From Ichthyobacteriaceae bacterium (lineage in GTDB: Bacteria > Bacteroidota > Bacteroidia > Flavobacteriales > JADGDT01): a stretch of 32,379 nt of DNA. Of the stretch, positions 17,476 through 25,652 are shown piece by piece (the stretch's first letter is position 1; each line of letters begins with the position of its first letter). The translations under genes were made by a program, and so were the position numbers. The stretch is taken from assembly GCA_023145615.1 (NCBI GenBank), contig JAGLDK010000013.1:1-32379 (forward strand). Direction: 5' to 3'. The notes under the pieces were generated by a model, which made no database searches, was not told where the DNA came from, and saw only the letters and a list, made by a program, of their open reading frames with translations.

Positions 17476-18594
17476 CTATTTAAGTTTCATTAATTCTGCA
17501 ATATTCCTACCCGTATTTTGTAATAATTCGGCAGTTCTTTTAACCGACTCGTTTAAGCTTTGTGGTTTATCTTGAATTGAAAATACCGAAACACATCCTA
17601 ATTCATAAAATTCATCAACAATATTATAATCTACTTTTCCTCCAACTAAAATAAAAGATTTATTATGTTGTTTACATTTTTTAGCAATTCCAGAAATTAA
17701 CTTGCCTTTTAAAGTTTGTTCGTCTATTGATCCTTCTCCACTTATAACCAAATCCGATTCTGAAATCTGCTCATCTAAATTCACAATCTTCATAAAATAA
17801 TCAACACCCGAAACTATTTCAACATCAAAAACATTTGCCAATCCAAAAGCAATACCTCCAGCAGCACCTATTCCTGCCACTTCTCTCAATCTTAAACCCG
17901 TTGTATTTTCAAGTGCATCGGCATAACGGTGCATATTTATTTCTAAAATTGGCAAATTACTTATAGATGCACCTTTCTGAATAGCGTAAGTATATGTTGC
18001 ACCATTATCTCCCAACAAAGGATTATCAACATCTGCTAATATTTTAAAACTGCAATTTTCTATTAAAACTTTTGATAAATCAATACCCGAAATACTATGT
18101 AAATCCGAATTACAAATAAACTTATTTTCTAAACCAATAAACTTAACTCCTAAAGCCGATAAAACACCTGCACCTCCATCGTTAGTAGCACTTCCGCCTA
18201 CTGATAAAATAAATTTTCTAACTCCTGAATTATAAGCATCCAAAACCATTTCTCCAACTCCGTAGGTTGAGGTTATAAATGGATTTTTCTCATTATCGTT
18301 CAACAACTCTAAACCCGAAGATTGAGCCATTTCGATAAATGCAACCTTATCGGTTAAATTTATTGCATATTCTGCATTAATACTTCTGCCAAGAGAATCG
18401 GATATTTCAATTTGTATTTTACTGAATAACTTATTGTGTAAAAACACAGCTAAAGCCCCCTCTCCTCCATCGCTTATAATTTGTTTTTGCACTGATATTT
18501 GTTTGTTTTTAATCAAACCTAGCTCTAAATTATTAGCAACTTCAATTGAAGTTAAAGAGTTTTTAAACGAATCGGATGCTATTAGTATTTTCAT
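17476..18594 (-). CDS. Glycerate kinase (GlxK/GarK family)
   Basis: Phosphorylates D-glycerate with ATP, feeding glyoxylate or sugar-acid breakdown products into glycolysis. Full length at 372 residues. Family motifs in order: MKILIASDSFKNSLTS at the N-terminus, ISDGGEGALAVF, SVGGSATNDGGAGVLSALGV, ADVDNPLLGDNGATYTYAIQ, GIGAAGGIAFGL and ISGEGSIDEQTLKGK. All glycine-rich substrate and nucleotide motifs look intact. It is a single gene facing the sirtuin/helical-repeat pair; no other glyoxylate or tartronate genes are adjacent, so which product (2- or 3-phosphoglycerate) it makes cannot be told from context. Confidence 0.94.
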   Translation of the reverse strand: MKILIASDSFKNSLTSIEVANNLELGLIKNKQISVQKQIISDGGEGALAVFLHNKLFSKIQIEISDSLGRSINAEYAINLTDKVAFIEMAQSSGLELLNDNEKNPFITSTYGVGEMVLDAYNSGVRKFILSVGGSATNDGGAGVLSALGVKFIGLENKFICNSDLHSISGIDLSKVLIENCSFKILADVDNPLLGDNGATYTYAIQKGASISNLPILEINMHRYADALENTTGLRLREVAGIGAAGGIAFGLANVFDVEIVSGVDYFMKIVNLDEQISESDLVISGEGSIDEQTLKGKLISGIAKKCKQHNKSFILVGGKVDYNIVDEFYELGCVSVFSIQDKPQSLNESVKRTAELLQNTGRNIAELMKLK

Positions 18595-18673
18595 TTTTTA
18601 ATATTAAAATTTAGATAATGGTTTATTTTAATGGTTAATTGTGAATGATTAATTACACAGTGCCTATTAACTC

Positions 18674-18693
18674 TCTTAGATTCAACTAATAAA
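18674..18693. repeat. Degenerate intergenic repeat, second motif copy 2
   Basis: TCTTAGATTCAACTAATAAA, one mismatch from 16145-16164. It lies 12 bases left of the other shared motif at 18706, so both repeats meet in this gap. Confidence 0.4.
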
Positions 18694-18705
18694 TGTAATA
18701 ATTTA

Positions 18706-18727
18706 TTTTACCTGATAAATACCATGA
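18706..18727. repeat. Degenerate intergenic repeat, copy B
   Basis: TTTTACCTG followed directly by ATAAATACCATGA. All 22 bases occur in the rodA/truA gap (15184-15208), where CTT separates the halves. It lies between the glycerate kinase and purB promoters. Confidence 0.45.
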
Positions 18728-18874
18728 TTTATAGAATCATATAACCTACAATAACACTTCCACAACACTTGTTTTGTCATATCTCATTTAAATTAACCAT
18801 TATTTATTTAACATCTCTGAAGATAAATATTGAAAACAAAATTTCAGCAAAAACATCAAATACAATTAAAATTA

Positions 18875-18904
18875 TTGCACATTGCTTTATGTATGTTATA
18901 TTTG
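18875..18904 (+). promoter_or_regulatory. Consensus Bacteroidota promoter of purB
   Basis: TTG at 18875-18877, a 19-base spacer, and a perfect -7 element TATATTTG at 18897-18904. The start of transcription is expected near 18911, about 23 bases before the ATG at 18934. It is the best promoter match in the window and rules out translation starting further upstream from this transcript. Confidence 0.7.
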
Positions 18905-18933
18905 CACGCTTAAAGAATAAAACTAAAATTCTT

Positions 18934-20277
18934 ATGGGCCTTAATAGTTTAAACGCAGTATCTCCAATTGATGGTAGATATCATTCAAAAACAGCTGAAC
19001 TTTCTGCATATTATTCAGAAGAAGCTTTAATTAAATATCGTGTAAAAGTTGAAATCGAGTATTTTATAGCTCTTTGCGATATTCCAATTCCTCAGCTAAA
19101 ATCTTTCGACCACACAAAGTACGACGAACTTAGAACTATTTATAGAGAGTTTAGTACCGAAGATGCACAAGCAATAAAAGATATTGAGGCAGTTACAAAC
19201 CACGATGTAAAAGCTGTAGAGTACTTTATTAAAGGTAAGTTTGATGAAATGAACTTACAAGAATATAAAGAATTTATACATTTCGGATTAACATCTCAGG
19301 ATATTAACAACACTGCAATTCCGCTTTCGTTACGTAACGGAATTGAAGAGGTTTACTTACCCGCAATTACCGAATTAATTGAATATTTACACGATCTTGC
19401 TAACGATTGGAAAAACATACCTTTATTAGCACGAACTCATGGTCAGCCAGCTTCTCCTACTTTATTAGGAAAAGAAATTATGGTATTTATTGAGCGTTTA
19501 AATGTTCAGATTGATACTCTTGAAAAAGTTCCATTTAGCGCTAAATTTGGTGGAGCAACTGGAAATTTCAATGCACATTATGCTGCTTATCCTGATTATG
19601 ATTGGAATGGTTTTGCAAAGGTTTTTGTTAATGATGTATTAGGACTTAATCGTTCTTTTCCAACTACACAAATTGAGCATTACGATAATATGGCTGCTTT
19701 ATTTGATGCTTTAAAACGTATTAACTCTATTTTAATTGATCTTGACCGTGATATGTGGACTTACGTATCGATGGAATATTTTAAGCAGAAAATTAAAAAA
19801 GGAGAAGTAGGTTCTTCGGCTATGCCACACAAAGTAAATCCTATCGATTTTGAAAATTCGGAAGGAAACTTAGGAATGGCAAATGCTATTTTCGAACATT
19901 TATCTGCAAAATTACCAATATCAAGACTTCAACGAGATTTAACAGATTCAACAGTATTACGTAATATTGGTGTACCAATTGCACACTCGTTAATAGCTAT
20001 AAAATCTACCATGAAGGGTATGAAAAAAATGCTTTTGAATACTGATAAACTAGCCGAAGATTTAGAAAATAATTGGGCTGTTGTTGCAGAAGCAATTCAA
20101 ACTGTACTACGTAGAGAGCAGTACCCTAATCCTTACGAAGCTTTGAAAGGTTTAACACGTAAAAACGAAAAAGTTACAGCTAAAACAATTGCCGATTTCA
20201 TTGAAACTCTTGATGTATCGGAAGAAATTAAAGCTGAGCTTAGAGTGTTTTCTCCATCGAATTACGTTGGAAAGTAA
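18934..20277 (+). CDS. purB: Adenylosuccinate lyase
   Basis: Cytoplasmic fumarase/aspartase-superfamily enzyme acting twice in purine synthesis: SAICAR to AICAR plus fumarate, and adenylosuccinate to AMP plus fumarate. I place the start at 18934 (MGLNSLNAVSPIDGRYHSKT), giving 447 residues as usual. The frame stays open 55 codons further upstream, but that extension lacks family similarity and overlaps the promoter. Motifs: HFGLTSQDINNTA, ARTHGQPASPT with the catalytic His, KFGGATGNFNAHY, and the superfamily signature GSSAMPHKVNPIDFENSEG with the mobile-loop catalytic Ser. The C-terminus FSPSNYVGK fits. A strong terminator follows. Confidence 0.96.
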   Translation: MGLNSLNAVSPIDGRYHSKTAELSAYYSEEALIKYRVKVEIEYFIALCDIPIPQLKSFDHTKYDELRTIYREFSTEDAQAIKDIEAVTNHDVKAVEYFIKGKFDEMNLQEYKEFIHFGLTSQDINNTAIPLSLRNGIEEVYLPAITELIEYLHDLANDWKNIPLLARTHGQPASPTLLGKEIMVFIERLNVQIDTLEKVPFSAKFGGATGNFNAHYAAYPDYDWNGFAKVFVNDVLGLNRSFPTTQIEHYDNMAALFDALKRINSILIDLDRDMWTYVSMEYFKQKIKKGEVGSSAMPHKVNPIDFENSEGNLGMANAIFEHLSAKLPISRLQRDLTDSTVLRNIGVPIAHSLIAIKSTMKGMKKMLLNTDKLAEDLENNWAVVAEAIQTVLRREQYPNPYEALKGLTRKNEKVTAKTIADFIETLDVSEEIKAELRVFSPSNYVGK

Positions 20278-20295
20278 AACTCTTAAATAAATATA

Positions 20296-20335
20296 AAAAA
20301 AAGCCCATTCCGAAATTTCGGAGTGGGCTTTTTTT
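20296..20335. terminator. Intrinsic terminator of purB
   Basis: A 40-base palindrome centred at 20315/20316: A-run, GCCCATTCCGAAA / TTTCGGAGTGGGC, T-run (20329-20335). One G-T pair is the only irregularity. It lies 19 bases after the purB stop and would also work on the minus strand. Confidence 0.9.
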
Positions 20336-20401
20336 ATTAACACTATTAAATATATAAACAGCCAAATAAAGTGTACTCGTAATTTTATAATATTGACTCT
20401 C

Positions 20402-20503
20402 TGATAAATCAAGTTATTATTATTATCGTTACAAAAGTTATAGCCGAAAAATAGCGATAACGCTATAACGTTTTGCGATTGTAACGATAATTACGATTTA
20501 TCA
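20402..20503. repeat. Nested ~100-base imperfect inverted repeat
   Basis: Three mirrored arm pairs nest in order: TGATAAATC (20402-20410) with GATTTATCA (20495-20503); ATTATCGTTACAA (20422-20434) with TTGTAACGATAAT (20479-20491); GTTATAGC (20437-20444) with GCTATAAC (20462-20469). That is 30 exact pairs interrupted by internal loops. An alternative apical hairpin TAGCG-ATAA-CGCTA (20452-20465) competes with the inner arm. It may be a structured RNA, a protein-binding site or a miniature mobile-element relic. Confidence 0.65.
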
Positions 20504-20509
20504 AAACAC

Positions 20510-20528
20510 GGTATTTGTAAGAAATACC
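20510..20528. other. Small hairpin next to the nested inverted repeat
   Basis: GGTATTT (20510-20516) / AAATACC (20522-20528) with a 5-base loop. The right arm AAATACCAT echoes the intergenic repeats at 15184-15208 and 18706-18727. Confidence 0.35.
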
Positions 20529-20879
20529 ATAATATTTAAGTAACTACACATGAACAAAAAGAATAAACATGTAAACTAAATACTACAAATAATTAAAATA
20601 TAATTTAAGTTTCATGCATCAATAATAAAACAACAATTAGTGAAAAATATTCTGCAAACAAATAACACTACAAAATAATCAATAGCATAGCTGTAAATAT
20701 CAATAAAATAGAAAAACACATTACCAAAACACAACAAAAATAGATTATTGATAAATTAATATAAAAGAATAATTACAAGCAAAATAAACTTGATTTATGC
20801 AACAAAATCAATCAATTAAAAACATTTAAACAAGCTGTAAATAAACAGATAAACAGACATATACATAAACCAAAAAGTT

Positions 20880-20887
20880 TACATTTG
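20880..20887 (+). promoter_or_regulatory. -7 promoter element for the DUF349 gene
   Basis: TACATTTG is a perfect TAnnTTTG match. No TTG was found at the expected distance upstream, so the -33 element is weak or absent. A start near 20894 would give a leader of about 32 bases before the ATG at 20926. Confidence 0.45.
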
Positions 20888-20925
20888 CTACGTGATTTTA
20901 AATCAGTAAACTAATTAAGATTAAG

Positions 20926-22824
20926 ATGTCAGAAGAAAAATTGGACAACCTGCAAAACGCAGAAGGAAATGATTCTACTCAACAAAATATTGAGGTAAAT
21001 AATGAGGTAGAAAACAAAAACGATACAACTGAAGTATCGGTAGAAAATGAAACCACTGAAGAAAACGGTGATAAATCTACTACTGAAGTTGAAAAATCGG
21101 AAAAAGTTGAGATACCTTTAAACGACTATTCTAAAATGGATGCTGAAAAGTTGTATGATGAGGCTGAGATGCTAATTAAATCTTATCAGGTACAACTTAT
21201 TAAAACTCACGTTGAAAAAATAAGAGAGCAATTTTATTCGTTAGTTAATCTGGATAAAAAGGATAAGGAAGAAGCATTTATTGCTGAAGGTGGTAATGTT
21301 ATTGATTTTAGATACGAGAGTTATATTAAGAAGCAATTTGCAGCTTTATACAGCGATTACCGTGCTAAGAAAGATGCTTTTCAGAAAAATTTAGAAGAGC
21401 AGCAATTAAAGAACCTTAAATTCCGCCAAGATCTTATTAATGAACTTAAAGAGTTGATTAACAAGGAAGAAACTATGTCGGAAACTTACAAAGAGTTTAC
21501 CGAAATTAGAGACAAATGGGCTAATGCGGGGCATGTACCAAAAACAGAATCGAATGATTTATGGCGTACATATCACCACCATGTTGAAATGTTTTACGAT
21601 TTCCTTCGTTTAAACAACGAAATGCGTGATTTAGATTTCAAACATAATTATGACAAAAAAGCTAAGTTAATTTTAGCTGCCAAAAATTTAGCTAACGAGC
21701 CATCAATTAAAATTGCTTTTGATGAACTTCAGCTTTTACATAAAATTTGGAAAGAAGAAACTGGGCCAGTTGCTAAAGAACTTAGAGATGTTATTTGGGA
21801 AGAGTTTAGTGATGCTACCAAGGTTATACACGACAGAAGACACGAACAACTAAAGGAGCAGCGTAAAATTTGGGAAGAAAATCTTGTAAAAAAACAAGCT
21901 ATTTGTAAAAATATTGAACTTGTTACTGCTGAAGAAGGTTTTGCACATGCCGAATTACAGGATCGTATAAAACGTATTGATGCACTTAAGGGTGAGTTTC
22001 AGAAAATAGGTAGAGTTGCAAATGCTCATAACGATGAAATTTGGCAACAATTTAAAGATGTTACTCGTGCTTTTAACAAGCAGAAAAACGATTTCTACAA
22101 AGGCTTAAAAGATGTTCAGACAAAAAATTTAGAACAAAAAGTAAAGCTTGTTGAAGTTGCTGAATCGTTAAAAGATAGCACCGATTGGAAAAACACTACC
22201 GATAAGTTAAAGAAAATTCAGGCTGATTGGAAGAAAATAGGTCATGTACCACGTCAACAATCCGATGAAATTTGGAATCGTTTTAGAGGAGCATGTAACT
22301 ACTTCTTCGATAAAATGACAGAGAACAGAAAGGCTATTGACAGCAAGTTTGATGGTAATTTAATTGCTAAACAAGAATTTTTAGTTGAGCTTGAGAAACT
22401 TGTTTTTCCTGAAGATTCGAAAGAAGCAGTTGCTTTGCTAAAAGAGCAAATTAATAAGTGGAAAAGTTTTGGACCTGTACCAAGAAACAAAAAAGCTATT
22501 GAAAATGAATTTAGTAGTGTTATTGATAAGTTTTTTGACAAACTAAACCTCGACCAAAACGAAACTGCCTTAATTAAATTCAAGAATAAAATTGATACAC
22601 TTGTTGCATCTGACGATATTATTGGAGTTAGAAAAGAAGGAGATTTTGTTCGTAAAAAAATGGAGGAAATCAGAAAAGAAATAAACTTACTTGATAATAA
22701 CTTAGGTTTCTTTAATGTTAGTCCTGATAGCCCATTGGTTAAGGATGTACACCGTAAAATTGAACGTAACAAAGAAAATTTAAATCTTTGGAAACTTAAA
22801 AATGATTATTTAAAAACAATTTAA
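20926..22824 (+). CDS. DUF349 repeat protein
   Basis: A 632-residue cytoplasmic protein of unknown function. The first ~70 residues are acidic, Glu/Asn/Thr-rich and probably disordered. The rest is charged helical sequence with about five DUF349 repeats, each with the pattern W-x-x-x-G-x-V-(P/A)-x6-D-x-I-W-x-x-F: EIRDKWANAGHVPKTES, HKIWKEETGPVAKELRD, EFQKIGRVANAHNDEIW, DWKKIGHVPRQQSDEIW and KWKSFGPVPRNKKAIEN. No catalytic motif, signal or membrane segment is seen. DUF349 proteins are widespread in Bacteroidota and also include mycobacterial members; their role is unsettled. It is a single gene with its own promoter and a bidirectional terminator. Confidence 0.9.
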   Translation: MSEEKLDNLQNAEGNDSTQQNIEVNNEVENKNDTTEVSVENETTEENGDKSTTEVEKSEKVEIPLNDYSKMDAEKLYDEAEMLIKSYQVQLIKTHVEKIREQFYSLVNLDKKDKEEAFIAEGGNVIDFRYESYIKKQFAALYSDYRAKKDAFQKNLEEQQLKNLKFRQDLINELKELINKEETMSETYKEFTEIRDKWANAGHVPKTESNDLWRTYHHHVEMFYDFLRLNNEMRDLDFKHNYDKKAKLILAAKNLANEPSIKIAFDELQLLHKIWKEETGPVAKELRDVIWEEFSDATKVIHDRRHEQLKEQRKIWEENLVKKQAICKNIELVTAEEGFAHAELQDRIKRIDALKGEFQKIGRVANAHNDEIWQQFKDVTRAFNKQKNDFYKGLKDVQTKNLEQKVKLVEVAESLKDSTDWKNTTDKLKKIQADWKKIGHVPRQQSDEIWNRFRGACNYFFDKMTENRKAIDSKFDGNLIAKQEFLVELEKLVFPEDSKEAVALLKEQINKWKSFGPVPRNKKAIENEFSSVIDKFFDKLNLDQNETALIKFKNKIDTLVASDDIIGVRKEGDFVRKKMEEIRKEINLLDNNLGFFNVSPDSPLVKDVHRKIERNKENLNLWKLKNDYLKTI

Positions 22825-22841
22825 TCATTAATATTATTACA

Positions 22842-22882
22842 AAAAACAAGCTCTTTTAACTAGTTTAAAAGAGCTTGTTTTT
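22842..22882. terminator. Bidirectional terminator between DUF349 and VOC genes
   Basis: An 18-bp perfect stem built on ACAAGCTCTTTTAA / TTAAAAGAGCTTGT, flanked by A- and T-runs, with a 5-base loop (22860-22864). It lies between two convergent genes, 17 bases after one stop and 8 bases before the other, and serves both. Confidence 0.85.
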
Positions 22883-22890
22883 GTTTATAA

Positions 22891-23337
22891 CTAATAGTAT
22901 TGGGCTAACTCTAAAATAACATTGTCGGGACCTTTAAAATAGCAAAGTTTCTTGTTTTTAATGCCATTGTTACTATACACCTGAAGCTCTGAAAACATTT
23001 CTACTCCATAATTTTGCAATTTCTTGTACAAACTTTCTATTTCAGTAACATTAAACGCAATGTGCCTCATTCCTATTTGGTTTGCTAAATCATTATTAAC
23101 ATCCTCTCCTCCTACCGGATTACAATACTGAATTAACTCAATACAAGTTTCGGCATTTGGCAAAACCAATTTACTATACTTGGCACGCACTCCTTTAAGC
23201 CCAACAACCTTATCTATCCACTCCCCTTTTAACTCTCCTTCGGCATCAAGCACAAATCCTAACAACTGTATATAAAACTCTTTAGAAACCTCTAAATTGG
23301 TTACTGATATATTTATGTGATCAATGGCTTTTATCAT
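22891..23337 (-). CDS. VOC-family (glyoxalase / methylmalonyl-CoA epimerase-like) metalloprotein
   Basis: 148 residues from the ATG at 23337 (MIKAIDHINISVTNLEVSKEFY). An ATG 11 codons upstream is possible but adds an atypical tail. Two beta-alpha-beta-beta-beta modules carry the expected four metal ligands: His7 (DHINI), Glu67 (CIELIQY), His92 (RHIAFNV) and Glu143 (VILELAQ). This is the pattern of metal-dependent VOC enzymes such as lactoylglutathione lyase and methylmalonyl-CoA epimerase. The substrate cannot be told from sequence; no propionate-pathway or glyoxalase partner gene is adjacent. A 14-base palindrome GTATTTGAAAATAC lies 17 bases upstream of the start and could be an operator. 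Confidence 0.85.
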   Translation of the reverse strand: MIKAIDHINISVTNLEVSKEFYIQLLGFVLDAEGELKGEWIDKVVGLKGVRAKYSKLVLPNAETCIELIQYCNPVGGEDVNNDLANQIGMRHIAFNVTEIESLYKKLQNYGVEMFSELQVYSNNGIKNKKLCYFKGPDNVILELAQYY

Positions 23338-23420
23338 GATTGAGGGGTTTATATGTATTTGAAAATACAATATATGAAATCAGTTAAATAAATTAATTTT
23401 ATTTAAACAATATTAACAAA

Positions 23421-23450
23421 AAAAGCTACCAACAGATGTTGGTAGCTTTT
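23421..23450 (-). terminator. Terminator of the SusCD-lipoprotein operon
   Basis: 13-bp perfect stem AAAAGCTACCAAC / GTTGGTAGCTTTT with a 4-base loop. On the minus strand it runs into seven T (23418-23424). It lies 28 bases after the last gene of the uptake operon and separates it from the VOC gene. Confidence 0.85.
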
Positions 23451-23478
23451 AAATTTTACAAAAAGAACTAAGTTATTT

Positions 23479-24171
23479 TTATTCTTTTTCTTTAACAGTA
23501 ACAATTACTTCTTCAACTTGCGTTAAGCCGTTTGCTTCAGTTGTAATTTCATAAACAACAACAGAATCTGTTGCCGTTAACAAAGCTTGTTTTACTAGAA
23601 TATAACCATTAAAATCAGTACCATCTAAAGTTTCCTTTTCAAAAGCCATATCAGTTAAATCGCCTCTTAAAGCACCTTTTTTAACAACTACACTTTTAAC
23701 TGTAACTTTATCAATAGTAGCAAATGCAGTATTAACATCAACAGTTACCAACGAATCATCTTTAACCTTATAAGAAACAGCATTAGCAACTACAATAGAA
23801 TGACTTCTTACAAATGGTTTATTATCGAAAGTAGCCTTAAAATCTAAAGTTGCTTCGTCTCCTATTTTACTAATTTTAAGATCAGAAGCAGAATAAGTTG
23901 ATGTACCAACACCATTGGTAATAGCAATATCTCCTAATTTAGTTTCCCCTTCATAAGCTCCATCTTTAAAGTTAATAAGGAAAGCTTCAACAGTACTTAA
24001 ATTCTTAGGCTGATTGTCAATACTAACTAATGCTTTACTATCAAAACTAGTAATATTAGAAGAAATGAAAAACTCAGAACCTAAATCGTAAGTATCAATT
24101 TTTGGCTCTTTTTGACAAGAAACTGCGAACATTCCTGCCGAAACCAATGTATATATTAATTTTTTTGTCAT
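23479..24171 (-). CDS. Surface lipoprotein, third gene of the SusCD operon
   Basis: 230 residues with a lipoprotein signal (MTKKLIYTLVSAGMFAVSC, lipidated Cys19). The residues after Cys are QKEPK, resembling the charged lipoprotein export signal that carries Bacteroidota lipoproteins to the outer face of the outer membrane (inference). The rest is beta-rich with no catalytic motif; it looks like one or two Ig/DUF-type beta-sandwiches (for example LVSIDNQPKNLSTVEAFLI and VTVKSVVVKKGALRGD). It follows susD by 17 bases and precedes the operon terminator, so it is probably an accessory surface ligand-binding protein in a SusE/F-like position. No named family recognised. Confidence 0.75.
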   Translation of the reverse strand: MTKKLIYTLVSAGMFAVSCQKEPKIDTYDLGSEFFISSNITSFDSKALVSIDNQPKNLSTVEAFLINFKDGAYEGETKLGDIAITNGVGTSTYSASDLKISKIGDEATLDFKATFDNKPFVRSHSIVVANAVSYKVKDDSLVTVDVNTAFATIDKVTVKSVVVKKGALRGDLTDMAFEKETLDGTDFNGYILVKQALLTATDSVVVYEITTEANGLTQVEEVIVTVKEKE

Positions 24172-24188
24172 AATAATCTTAATTAAAA

Positions 24189-25640
24189 TTAATTCTTATC
24201 CCAGAACAATTTAGTTTCCATTTTATCACCTCCTACAGCTTTAGCTGCTGCTTGATAATTTACTTTGTTCAAAGTTTGCTCGTTTACAGGGTAAGTAAAA
24301 CGACGAGGAACAAGGTTATCAGAAGTAACACCTAAATTAACACCGTTACCAACTGGCTTTTCCATAATAGGAAAATCTAAACGACGGTAATTGTTATAAG
24401 CAACTAAACCACGAGTATAGTTTGCAAGGTAAGATTGTTCTGCAATTGATTGTTTCCAATTAGCAGAATTGTAAGCGTTTGCCAAAATATAATCAGCAGC
24501 TCCCTCAACACCCCAAAAACTAAACGATGCAGTAATTCCAGCATCATAGTAATCTTTAGCAGCTCCCGAAACAAGACCTCTTGCTGAAGCTTCTGCTAAA
24601 TAAAACTGTACTTCAGAATACGTAATAAGCATTCCTGCAAATTCAGCTTTCATAATAGTATTAGTAATATGAGAATAGTCATCATAAGCGTTTGTATTAC
24701 CATATACTCCACCTTTAAATGCACCTTTAATCTTAGATTCTGGATTAAAGAACGCATCCATACGAGCATCAGACTTAGACGACATTAAATCAACTAATGT
24801 ACGTGTAGGTACAAAATCCTGACGACCTGAAGCAACTAAATCAACAAAAAGTGGGTTAGTATTAGGTTGTGTACCCTGGTAAACTAACAAAGCATTATCG
24901 TTAGCTGAAGCTAAAACTCCACCAGCAATTGCTTCCTCAATTACCTTTTTAGTATCAAGTACATTTACATCAGACTGATTAATTGCAATTTTAAGTTTAA
25001 GTGAATTAGCAAATGTAATCCATTTAGTAACAGAACCATGGTAAATTAAATCAGCCCCATCAAAACTACCAGCTTCTGGCTTCTTATTTAAAACAACTAT
25101 TGCATCATCAATTCTCTTAATTAAGTCTTTATAGATAACAACAGCATCAGTATACTTAGGCGATATATTATTTACATCACTAGCATCAAAATAAGGTACA
25201 TTACCAAAAATATTAACCAAATTATGGAAAGTATAAACACGGTGCAATTCAATAATTGCAACCATGTTTGCTTTCTTTTCTGGAGTAAGAGAGATAGAAT
25301 TATCAGCTAAAATTATCTTTTCAGCTTCAGCCATAGGAGCTAAAACTTTACGATAGTATGCCGAAAATGCACTACCTGGAATATTTCTTTTTAAGATATC
25401 GTAGTTAGCCTCATCTGTATAGGTTGTTTCCGTCCAATACTGAACAAAAATTTTCCAAACATTTAGGTTAACACTTGTTGAAGATACCTGATCAGACAAC
25501 TCCTTCTGAGCCTTAGAGAACAAATATTCTCCTTTTACTTCAGTAGGGTTTTTATCGTCGGAGTTCATTTCACTAAAGTCCTTTGTACAAGAACCCAACA
25601 TACCGGCGAAAGTTAATAATACTATAAATATTTTTTTCAT
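24189..25640 (-). CDS. SusD/RagB-family nutrient-binding lipoprotein (SusD_like_2 type)
   Basis: Outer-membrane, surface-exposed lid that captures a ligand and delivers it to the SusC channel. 483 residues with lipobox LGSC (lipidated Cys18). The start of the mature region, FSEMNSDDKNPTEV, and helices such as QYWTETTYTDEANYDILKRN fit the SusD_like_2 group, as do TPEKKANMVAIIELHRVYTFHNLVNIFGNVPYFDA and the C-terminal PRRFTYPVNEQTLNKVNYQAA. The helical TPR-like core is evident. It begins 12 bases after susC. The ligand is unknown: no glycoside hydrolase, lyase or peptidase gene lies beside it. Confidence 0.93.
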   Translation of the reverse strand: MKKIFIVLLTFAGMLGSCTKDFSEMNSDDKNPTEVKGEYLFSKAQKELSDQVSSTSVNLNVWKIFVQYWTETTYTDEANYDILKRNIPGSAFSAYYRKVLAPMAEAEKIILADNSISLTPEKKANMVAIIELHRVYTFHNLVNIFGNVPYFDASDVNNISPKYTDAVVIYKDLIKRIDDAIVVLNKKPEAGSFDGADLIYHGSVTKWITFANSLKLKIAINQSDVNVLDTKKVIEEAIAGGVLASANDNALLVYQGTQPNTNPLFVDLVASGRQDFVPTRTLVDLMSSKSDARMDAFFNPESKIKGAFKGGVYGNTNAYDDYSHITNTIMKAEFAGMLITYSEVQFYLAEASARGLVSGAAKDYYDAGITASFSFWGVEGAADYILANAYNSANWKQSIAEQSYLANYTRGLVAYNNYRRLDFPIMEKPVGNGVNLGVTSDNLVPRRFTYPVNEQTLNKVNYQAAAKAVGGDKMETKLFWDKN

Positions 25641-25652
25641 ATCGTTATCTTA

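Larger units (their letters stand above)
20336..20925. other. 590-base non-coding region between purB and the DUF349 gene
   Basis: No plausible gene. The left third carries a large nested inverted repeat (20402-20503) and a following hairpin (20510-20528). The middle (about 20530-20870) is extremely A-rich with no stable structure that I can see. The right end carries the DUF349 gene promoter. A small minus-strand frame across 20152-20412 was dismissed because it runs through the terminator and antisense to purB. Confidence 0.6.

Noticed and set aside
20152-20412. 86-codon minus-strand frame over the end of purB
   Set aside because: It runs through the purB terminator and antisense to the conserved C-terminus of purB; its apparent hydrophobic content reflects the AT-rich terminator region.
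22299-22772. 157-codon minus-strand frame opposite the DUF349 gene
   Set aside because: It is antisense to a clear repeat protein, rich in Ser/Leu/Phe as expected from reading Lys/Glu-rich codons backwards, and matches no family.
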